The position numbers and the translations under genes were made by a program. A stretch of 42,027 bases of DNA from Paraburkholderia sp. (lineage in GTDB: Bacteria; Pseudomonadota; Gammaproteobacteria; Burkholderiales; Burkholderiaceae), in assembly GCA_031286755.1 (NCBI GenBank), contig JAITTX010000341.1:1-42027 (forward strand), in the 5' to 3' direction. Under the pieces are notes generated by a model. That model worked only from the letters and a program-made list of their open reading frames with translations. It did no database searches and had not been told where the DNA came from. Of this stretch, positions 1-7,100 are shown piece after piece; the stretch's first letter is position 1; each line of letters starts with the position of its first letter.

Positions 1-16
1 CTGAAATCCAGGCGCT

Positions 17-1057
17 TTATCTTTCTTTGCTCGCGCCGGAGCGCCCTTTGCCTGCCGTGACGGCTGCCTCGCCCGAAAGGCGGCGGCCACGCCGCAGCGC
101 CGGTTTCGCATGCGCTGCCGCGCCACGTTCGCGCGCAGCCTCTCTCACCGCGTCGATCAACGCGCGTCCTGCGGCTGTGGGTTGCGTGTCGGTGCGCTGG
201 ATCAGGCCAACGGGCTCCTCGCCGCCCGCGCTCGGCAGCGGCAGACGCACCAGCGTCCCCGCGCGCAGATCGTATTCGACCGCCCCCGACGGCACGAACC
301 AGACTGCGTCGTTTTCGAGTGCAAGGGCCCGCCCCACCGAAACCGACAGCAATTCGACGAACGAGGTGAGCGGAGGCGCGCCCCACGCCGCCAGCAGACT
401 GTCCGCGGCCTGACGAATCAGCGTTCCAAATGGCGGCAGCACCAGCGGAAACTGCGTGGGGAACTGGGCGAGCGGCAACGCCGATACGGCCTCCTGCGCG
501 AGCGGATGCCCCGAACGCACGACCACCGCCAGCGGTTCGTTGTAGAGCTGCTCAAAGCTCAGGCCCACCATGCGCTCCGGATCCGCAAGGCGTCCGAGCG
601 CGAAACTGATCGCGCCCGCTTTCAGGCGCTCGAGCAATTCCGCGTTGGCTGCCGTCATGAGCCGCACGCTCACGCGCGGCCACTCGCCGGCGAAACGCCG
701 CAATGCGGCCGGCACGAGCGCGGTCGCCACCGTCGGCAACACCCCAATGTCGAGCGTGGCCGCCACCGCGCCCTCTTCGCGCGCCAGCAGCGCAACGCCC
801 TGGCGCAGCGCGCTCACGCACGCGCTCGCGTGCGGCATGAAAAGCTGCCCCTCCCGCGTCGGCACCGCCCCGTGCCGCCCGCGCTCGAACAGCTTCACGC
901 CGAGCGCGGACTCCAGCTCGGCGATTGTCTTCGAAACCGCTGGCTGTGTAATCGACAGGCTCTCGGCCGCCTGCTGCACGCTGCCAAACTGGGCAACCGC
1001 GAGAAAGCACTGAAGATGGCGAAATTTGACGCGCGAGTCCGCAAGCCGGTTTTGCAT
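17..1057 (-). CDS. pcaQ: LysR-type regulator PcaQ of the protocatechuate genes
   Basis: A 346-residue LysR-family transcription factor. The N-terminal winged helix-turn-helix (about residues 10-70, with VKFRHLQCFLAVAQ and SITQPAVSKTIAELE) is followed by a periplasmic-binding-like effector domain from about residue 100. The opening VKFRHL is typical of PcaQ, and the gene is divergent from pcaHG, which is the usual PcaQ arrangement; the family activates the pca genes in response to beta-carboxy-muconate-type intermediates. The C-terminal 30 residues are basic and low in complexity (KPALRRGRRLSG...), longer than usual. The ATG lies inside a palindromic operator (1056-1070), so the protein probably represses its own gene when bound. 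The family is sure; the PcaQ name rests on context and the N-terminus. Confidence 0.87.
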   Translation of the reverse strand: MQNRLADSRVKFRHLQCFLAVAQFGSVQQAAESLSITQPAVSKTIAELESALGVKLFERGRHGAVPTREGQLFMPHASACVSALRQGVALLAREEGAVAATLDIGVLPTVATALVPAALRRFAGEWPRVSVRLMTAANAELLERLKAGAISFALGRLADPERMVGLSFEQLYNEPLAVVVRSGHPLAQEAVSALPLAQFPTQFPLVLPPFGTLIRQAADSLLAAWGAPPLTSFVELLSVSVGRALALENDAVWFVPSGAVEYDLRAGTLVRLPLPSAGGEEPVGLIQRTDTQPTAAGRALIDAVREAARERGAAAHAKPALRRGRRLSGEAAVTAGKGRSGASKER

Positions 1058-1070
1058 AACGATTGGTTAT
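1056..1070. promoter_or_regulatory. LysR (PcaQ) palindromic operator ATAAC-N5-GTTAT
   Basis: Perfect 5-bp arms ATAAC and GTTAT flank GATTG, and the site contains the T-N11-A signature of LysR-type sites (T1057, A1069). It overlaps the pcaQ start codon and lies about 125 bp before pcaH. It resembles the ATAACC/GGTTA palindrome described for PcaQ in rhizobia, with a spacing one base shorter. The assignment to PcaQ is inferred from position. Confidence 0.6.
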
Positions 1071-1091
1071 ACGAGATGCGAGAAAACGTCA

Positions 1092-1102
1092 TTTTGCATA
1101 AC
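1092..1102. promoter_or_regulatory. Second copy of PcaQ half-site (11-bp exact repeat)
   Basis: TTTTGCATAAC occurs here and at 1050-1060, exactly 42 bp apart, which is four helical turns. This is the expected geometry of a LysR recognition site plus activation site in front of pcaH. The second copy lacks the GTTAT partner, as activation half-sites often do. Confidence 0.5.
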
Positions 1103-1195
1103 TTTTCGCCTTGGATAAAGTGGCGGCATGCGTGCGCTGCGACCGTCCGCCGCGCAGCGCACCTTCCGCCCACAATCCTGCCAGGAGACACCCCC

Positions 1196-1900
1196 ATGGA
1201 CGAGTCCTTCCTGTCGCCGCGCGACTTCGACTCGCATCCGGCGTATGTCTATCCGCCGTATCGCTCATCGGTCAAACGCGGCCCGACCCTGCCGCTGATT
1301 CCACTAAAGGAAAAATTGCGCAATCTGCATGCGCCCGTGTACGGCGCGGAAGACCTCGGCGCGCTCGACCACGATCTCACGCGCAATGCAGCGCGCAACG
1401 GTGAGCCGCTCGGCGAGCGCATCATCGTCGCGGGCCGCGTGCTGGACGAAGGCGGCAAGCCGGTGCGCAACACGCTGGTCGAAATCTGGCAGGCCAACGC
1501 GGCGGGACGCTATGTCCACAAACAGGACCAGCACGATGCGCCGCTGGATCCGAATTTCCTGGGCGCTGGACGCTGCCTGACCGACAACGAAGGCCGCTAT
1601 CGCTTCCTCACGATCAAGCCGGGCGCGTACCCATGGGGCAATCATCCCAATGCGTGGAGGCCGAATCACATTCACTTCTCGCTGTTCGGCGATTACTTCG
1701 GCTCGCGTCTCGTCACGCAAATGTATTTCCCCGGCGACCCGCTGCTCGCCTACGACCCGATCTTCCAGGGCACGCCCGAGCAGGCGCGCGATCGCATGGT
1801 TTCGCGCTTCTCGCTCGACACCACCGAAGAAGGCTATGCACTCGGCTACGAATTCGACATCGTGCTGCGCGGCCCGAACCAGACCCCCATGGAGCGTTGA
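1196..1900 (+). CDS. pcaH: Protocatechuate 3,4-dioxygenase beta subunit
   Basis: Beta subunit (234 residues) of the non-haem Fe(III) intradiol dioxygenase that cleaves protocatechuate to beta-carboxy-cis,cis-muconate in the cytosol. The iron ligands are visible: Tyr106 (AGRYVHK), Tyr145 (GAYPWG), His158 and His160 (RPNHIH), matching the Tyr-Tyr-His-His set of the Pseudomonas enzyme. The ATG at 1196 is preceded by AGGAG at 1183-1187; the frame stays open upstream, but the family length and this ribosome site fix the start. The stop is followed after two bases by pcaG, so the two are co-translated. Expression is probably PcaQ-activated from the 1058-1195 region. Confidence 0.97.
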   Translation: MDESFLSPRDFDSHPAYVYPPYRSSVKRGPTLPLIPLKEKLRNLHAPVYGAEDLGALDHDLTRNAARNGEPLGERIIVAGRVLDEGGKPVRNTLVEIWQANAAGRYVHKQDQHDAPLDPNFLGAGRCLTDNEGRYRFLTIKPGAYPWGNHPNAWRPNHIHFSLFGDYFGSRLVTQMYFPGDPLLAYDPIFQGTPEQARDRMVSRFSLDTTEEGYALGYEFDIVLRGPNQTPMER

Positions 1901-1902
1901 TC

Positions 1903-2490
1903 ATGGCACTCAAAGAAACGCCTTCGCAAACGGTCGGCCCGTACTTCGCCTACGGGCTGTGCCCGCAGCAATACGACTTCGATTTCAAGAGCCTCTTCAC
2001 GCCCGAGATGGCCGGACCGCAAACGCCCGGTGAGCACATCACGCTGATGGGCCGCGTAATCGACGGCGATGGCAACCCGGTATTCGACGCCATGCTGGAG
2101 TTCTCGCAGGTCGACGCCAATGGCCAGTACCCCGCGTCGCGCGCGCAGGTCGCGGAAACCGGCTTTCGCGGTTTCGCGCGCGTGGGCACCGGCACGGATC
2201 CCGAGCAGCGCTTCATCGTGCGCACCGTGAAGCCGGGCCGCGAGCAGGCGGGCGAAGCGCCGCACGTCAACGTGATCGTCATGATGCGCGGGATGCTCAC
2301 GCACACGTTCACACGCATCTATTTCGACGACGAAGCCGCTGCGAATGCCGCCGACCCGGTGCTCGCCTCGGTACCCGAAGCACGCCGCAACACGCTGGTC
2401 GCGCGCCGCAGCGAGCAGGCCGGTCATATCGTTTACCACTTCGACATCCGCATGCAGGGCGAAAGCGAAACGGTGTTCTTCGATCTGTGA
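1903..2490 (+). CDS. pcaG: Protocatechuate 3,4-dioxygenase alpha subunit
   Basis: Alpha subunit (195 residues) of protocatechuate 3,4-dioxygenase. It starts with the family signature TPSQTVGPYFAYGL and keeps the intradiol dioxygenase fold, but as in all alpha chains it lacks the Tyr/His iron set; its role is to shape the active site shared with PcaH. The start at 1903 lies two bases after the pcaH stop, and the end of pcaH supplies GGAG as ribosome site. Nothing downstream belongs to the pathway: pcaB, pcaC, pcaD, pcaI and pcaJ are not in this window, so the rest of the beta-ketoadipate route must be elsewhere. Confidence 0.96.
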   Translation: MALKETPSQTVGPYFAYGLCPQQYDFDFKSLFTPEMAGPQTPGEHITLMGRVIDGDGNPVFDAMLEFSQVDANGQYPASRAQVAETGFRGFARVGTGTDPEQRFIVRTVKPGREQAGEAPHVNVIVMMRGMLTHTFTRIYFDDEAAANAADPVLASVPEARRNTLVARRSEQAGHIVYHFDIRMQGESETVFFDL

Positions 2491-2628
2491 TGTGAGGTTG
2501 CGCGGCGGCGCCTGTCGCGGGCCACGCCGCAGATCCGCCTTTGGCGCGCCTTCATGAGGCTTTCACGAACAGACCCCAAGATTACAAGGGCTGCGATTTG
2601 ATCGCGGAACTCCGAGTCGTACTTTGAC

Positions 2629-2657
2629 GAAGCCTGCCTCGAGCAGGCTTCTTTTTT
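2629..2657 (+). terminator. Rho-independent terminator after pcaHG
   Basis: A 9-bp stem GAAGCCTGC / GCAGGCTTC with a CTCGA loop is followed by six T residues (2652-2657). It lies 140 bp after pcaG and also faces the converging nnrU-like gene. Confidence 0.85.
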
Positions 2658-2667
2658 GCGGCCCGCG

Positions 2668-3249
2668 TCAGCCGAGCGGACGCACGCCGATCAACACGCC
2701 GTGCAGCCAGAAGGCGAATATCGCCCACGCAACGAGCCCGATCACGATTACCAGCACGTCGCGCGCGAGCGTGCCCTGCGCATAAACGACACCGGCCTCG
2801 CGCTCGCGCCGCCGGTCCGCGCGCAGCTTGACCAATGACCAGGCCAGCAATGAGACGAACAGGACGATGGCGTGCAGCGTGCCGTTGGCGAGCAGGTGCG
2901 CAAACGCCCAGAGCGCCACGCCGCTCAAGAACGGCTGGCCGCCCAGCGCGCGCTTGATGTGATTGCCCGGCACGCAGGCGGCCATGACCATCACGAAGGC
3001 GATCGCAGTCAGCAGCGCGGTGACGTGCGCCATGCCGAACGGCGGCAGCCAGACCGGCACGGGATAGCGCCGCGCGAGTCCGTAGCCCGAGACGATCAGC
3101 ACGATGCCAACAATCGAGAGCAGCCCGAAGACGCCGCGCCAGGCCGGCATGCCGAAACGCTCGATCTGCGCCTCGCGCCAGGGCGCGGCTACGACGCGAA
3201 TCAAATGCAGGGCAATGAAGATTGCAAGACCCACCACCAATAACGCCAT
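2668..3249 (-). CDS. NnrU family membrane protein
   Basis: A 193-residue protein with five or six hydrophobic segments (for example MALLVVGLAIFIALHL at the N-terminus, then stretches near residues 35-55, 68-90, 100-130 and 165-185). The HLIRV and AHLLANG patterns are those of the NnrU family. Members are inner-membrane proteins found near nitric-oxide or denitrification genes; the family is related to MAPEG/isoprenylcysteine methyltransferase-like folds and its reaction is unknown. The ATG at 3249 is chosen because a run of six G (ribosome site) lies seven bases upstream; an in-frame ATG at 3330 would add a non-conserved tail. No denitrification genes lie nearby. It is monocistronic. Confidence 0.75.
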   Translation of the reverse strand: MALLVVGLAIFIALHLIRVVAAPWREAQIERFGMPAWRGVFGLLSIVGIVLIVSGYGLARRYPVPVWLPPFGMAHVTALLTAIAFVMVMAACVPGNHIKRALGGQPFLSGVALWAFAHLLANGTLHAIVLFVSLLAWSLVKLRADRRREREAGVVYAQGTLARDVLVIVIGLVAWAIFAFWLHGVLIGVRPLG

Positions 3250-3552
3250 ATTCGCCCCCCTGGATACGGCATAAGCGCAATGGCCGGTATTGTGGCGCAA
3301 CTCCACGGCGCGGCCAATCGGCAAGATCAACGATCTTCCGACGAATATGCGCTTAAACGGCTTATGGTCAAACCGGAATGGGCGGATGCAAACAAAGCGC
3401 CATTGATTAAATGGGCAATATCCACCGAAAGGTATTTTTAAAACGACACTGAATTATTGCCGGAATGACTCAAACCGCCAGGCAGCCTGCAGAATCAGGA
3501 AGATCGCGGCGCGCATGGGTCCACCCGCGGCCGCCACGCGCCGCCTTGCCCG
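3250..3552. other. Intergenic region, no gene seen
   Basis: This stretch lies between the nnrU-like start and the end of the small H-NS-like gene. It is AT-richer in 3335-3460. I see no convincing open frame, terminator or repeat. The 11-mer ATGGGCAATAT at 3411-3421 also forms half of the palindrome at 10649-10670, probably by chance. Confidence 0.5.
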
Positions 3553-3783
3553 CTAGCAACGGAAATGCTCTATGTCCTGCCCTGCATGCTTGTAGCGCAA
3601 CAGCCAGGTCGGCATGTCGCCTTCCCCATTCCAGGTATTGCCATATGCATCGCGGTACATCGGCTGCCGTTCACTTTCGGCAATGGATAATTCAAGATCT
3701 TCGAGCGTAATGTCGTACTCTTCCATGCGGCGTTTAATCCACAGGATGAGCCGTTCGCGCGCCTCACCGTCGAGGTCGAACAT
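3553..3783 (-). CDS. Small H-NS C-terminal-domain-like protein with acidic loop
   Basis: A 76-residue protein. Residues 43-62 (YRDAYGNTWNGEGDMPTW) follow the H-NS/MvaT-type C-terminal pattern Y-x-D-x-x-G-x-T-W-x-G-x-G-x-x-P-x-W-L. The first 40 residues form a short charged helix and are too short for the usual two-part H-NS oligomerisation domain. The DNA-contacting GRGRRP-type loop of true H-NS proteins is replaced by GEGDMP, so two basic positions are acidic. GAGGA lies 9 bases before the ATG at 3783; the open frame upstream is not conserved-looking. The role is unknown: it may not bind DNA in the classic way, or may interact with other H-NS proteins. Confidence 0.7.
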   Translation of the reverse strand: MFDLDGEARERLILWIKRRMEEYDITLEDLELSIAESERQPMYRDAYGNTWNGEGDMPTWLLRYKHAGQDIEHFRC

Positions 3784-3844
3784 CGGATAATTCCTCTCGC
3801 ATCGCAAGGACAAGGCGTCAATCGATATCGATTCGTTTGCCCTG

Positions 3845-3878
3845 AAAAGACAAAGGCTTCGCCAGATGCCGCGAAGCC
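3845..3878 (-). terminator. Minus-strand Rho-independent terminator
   Basis: An 8-bp stem GGCTTCGC / GCGAAGCC (3855-3862 with 3871-3878) and 8-base loop is followed on the minus strand by TTTGTCTTTT. It lies 240 bp downstream of uvrA and before the H-NS-like gene, so it probably ends the uvrA transcript. Confidence 0.75.
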
Positions 3879-4115
3879 CTGCTGCACTGATGAGGTGGCC
3901 AGGGTAGGAAACCCGCGGCCGGTTCGGAGGGGATCTGAGGTCCGCTGCTCCACTCGCCAGAATGTGTCGCCAAAAATGCGCGGCGACTTGCTGCAAGCGG
4001 AGCCCATCATACCTTGCGCGAGCCGCCCAGATCAAGCGGTTTGACGCCCGCGAGGCCCGCGCAGCGCGCTCGCCGGCGTCAAACCGGATCCGCTCACGCG
4101 GTGCTCATGGGGCAC
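3879..4115. other. uvrA 3' untranslated region, structured
   Basis: There are 237 bp between the uvrA stop and its terminator with no convincing gene. The minus strand has GC-rich, foldable sequence at 3880-3960, including GGGTTTCCTACCC, which looks faintly like a T-arm. I cannot build a tRNA from it. It could be a long 3' UTR or a 3'-derived small RNA. Confidence 0.35.
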
Positions 4116-7100
4116 TCATGAGGCGCTCGCGCGCCGGTTCGCGGCACGCACGCCGTCCGTGGCGGCCTCGCCCGCCACGTCATCGCGCGGCGCGGCGGAC
4201 AGTGACGGCTGCACGCCGTTCGCCGCCCGCGCGAGTACCGGCCCGAGCGCCGCGCCGGTGTGGCTCGCGGCCATCTTCACGAGCCCTTCCGGATTCGCCG
4301 CGCCGACGATCGTGCCGCCACCCACACCGCCCTCGGGACCGAGATCGATGATCCAGTCGGCTTCCGCGATCACGTCGAGGTCGTGCTCGATCACGACCAC
4401 GCTATGCCCCCCGTCGGCGAGACGATGCAGCACGCGAATGAGGCGCGCCACGTCCGCCATGTGCAGGCCCACGGTGGGTTCGTCGAGCACGTAGAGCGTG
4501 TGCGGCGCCTTCTGGCCGCGCCGCGTGATGTCGTCGCGCACCTTGGACAGTTCCGTGACGAGCTTGATGCGCTGCGCCTCGCCGCCCGAGAGCGTGGGCG
4601 ACGGCTGGCCGAGCGTGAGATAGCCGAGCCCGACGTCCTTCATGAGCTGCAACGGATGCGCAATGCTGGTCATCGCGCCGAAGAACTCCACGGCCTCGTC
4701 GATCTCCATCGTGAGCACTTCGCCGATATTCCGGCCACGCCATGTCACGGCCAGAGTTTCCGGATTGAAACGCTGGCCATGACAGACATCGCACGGCACT
4801 TTCACATCGGGAAGAAAGCTCATGCCGATCGTGCGCACGCCCTGGCCTTCGCACGCGGGACAGCGGCCATCGCCGGTATTGAACGAAAAACGCGACGCGC
4901 TGTAGCCACGCGCGCGCGCCTCGAGCGTATCGGCAAAGAGACGGCGAATCGCGTCCCACACGCCGATATAGGTGGCGGGACACGAGCGCGGCGTTTTTCC
5001 GATCGGCGTCTGGTCGACTTCGAGCACGCGGTCGATGGTTTCCCATCCGCTAATCGAGTCGCAGCCCTGCCACGTATGCGAAACATCGAGCTTCGGCCGC
5101 GCGCTCGTGCGCGCCAGCACGCTCGAACGGCGCTCCGCCGCGCCTGGGGCGCTTGCCTTCACCGCCTTGCGCGCGCGGCGCTCCGCCGGCGACGACAGCA
5201 CCGAGCGCCCCACCGCATCGAGCAGATTCGAAAGCAGCACGTCGCGCGCGAGCGTCGACTTGCCCGAGCCGCTCACACCGGTGATCGCCACGAGGCGGCC
5301 GAGCGGAATGTTCGCCGTCACGTTGCGCAGGTTGTGCAGCTTGCCGCCGTGCACCGTGAGCCACTGCGCGGGCACGGCTTCGCGGCCCGCGCGCGCCGGC
5401 TTCACTTCGCGGCGCGGCTGCAACGGATGCACGATCGGATGCGCGAGATAGCGGCCCGTGATGGAGTCGGCCTGCGCCGCGAGATCGGCGACCTTGCCCT
5501 GCGCGACCACGCGTCCGCCGCGCTTGCCGGCGCTCGGCCCGATATCGATGATGTGATCCGCGCGGCGGATCGTGTCTTCGTCGTGCTCGACGACGACGAG
5601 CGTATTGCCCTTCTCGCCAAGGTTGCGCAGCGCGTCGAGCAGGATCTGGTTGTCGCGCGGATGCAGGCCAATGGTCGGCTCGTCGAGCACATAGCACACG
5701 CCCTGCAGATTACTGCCGAGCTGCGCCGCGAGACGAATGCGCTGCGCTTCGCCGCCCGAGAGACTCGGCGCGGCGCGATCGAGGCTCAGATAGCCGAGCC
5801 CGACTTCTTCGAGAAACTGCAGGCGGCTGCGGATTTCGCTCACCACGTCGCGCGCGATTTGCGCATCGCGTCCGTTCAGTTCGAGCGCTTCGACCCAGCG
5901 GCGCGTTTCGGCCACGGTCCACTGCGCCACATCGACGATCGCATGCTCGTCGAACGTCACCGCGCGCGCCTCGGGATTCAGGCGCGTGCCGTGGCAATCC
6001 GGGCATGGCTCGTCGACCATGCCATCCGGCTCCTGCTCTTCGGACGGCAAGGTCTGTTCGCGGCCGCGATCGTCGGCGGCCAGAACGGTATCGTCATAAG
6101 CCGCGCGCTGCTCGCGCGTGAGTGCCAGGCCGGTGCCCACACAGGTCGTGCACCAGCCGTGCTTGCTGTTGTACGAGAACATGCGCGGATCGAGCTCGGG
6201 ATAGCTCGTGCCGCACACGGGGCACGCGCGCCGCGTCGAGAGCACCTTCACCGCGCCGATGTGCGCAGTCGAACCGCCGTTGCCGAGCGCATGATCGAGC
6301 CCATCGAGCGGCGCCAGCAGATGCACGATGCCCTTGCCCGCTTCGAGCGTGACATCGAGCATCTGACGCAATTGCGCCTCGTTTTCGGGCTCGATCACGA
6401 GATCGCCAACCGGCAACTCGATCGTGTGCTCACGGAAACGGTCGAGCTTCGGCCACGGCGCGACCGGCACGAATTCGCCGTCCACGCGCAGATGCGTATT
6501 GCCGCGCGCCTTCGCCCATTTCGCGAGATCGGTGTACACGCCCTTGCGGTTCACGACGAGCGGCGCGAGCAGCCCCACGTGCTCGCCGCGATGCTCGCGC
6601 AGCAGTTGCGCGACGATCGCGTCCACGCTCTGCGACGTGACCGGCGTGCCGTCGTGCACGCAATGCTGCACGCCGAGCTTCACATACAGGAGCCGCAAGA
6701 AGTGCCACACTTCGGAGGTGGTCGCCACCGTGCTCTTGCGGCCGCCGCGCGAAAGGCGCTGCTCGATGGCCACAGTGGGTGGAATGCCGTAGACGGCATC
6801 GACTTCCGGCCGCCCCGCGGGCTGCACGATGGAACGCGCGTAGGCATTCAGCGACTCGAGGTAACGACGCTGGCCCTCATGGAACAGAATGTCGAACGCG
6901 AGCGTGGACTTACCCGAGCCCGAGACGCCGGTGATCACATTGAAGCGGCCATGCGGGATGTCGACGTCGAGCGCCTTGAGGTTGTGTTCGCGCGCGTTCA
7001 CGATGCGCACCACGTCCTCGCCCTGAATCTCGCGGCGCGCCTGCGCCGCGCGCAACGCCGTTTGCAGCGCCACGCCCTCTTCTTCCGCAACGAGCGTGCC

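Noticed and set aside
3411-3421. ATGGGCAATAT shared with the palindrome at 10649-10670
   Set aside because: A single unpaired 11-mer with no symmetrical partner and no related gene nearby; chance is enough.
3880-3960. tRNA-like stretch on the minus strand (T-arm-like GGGTTTCCTACCC and ACC end)
   Set aside because: No acceptor stem, anticodon arm or D-arm can be assembled; likely chance in structured 3' UTR.
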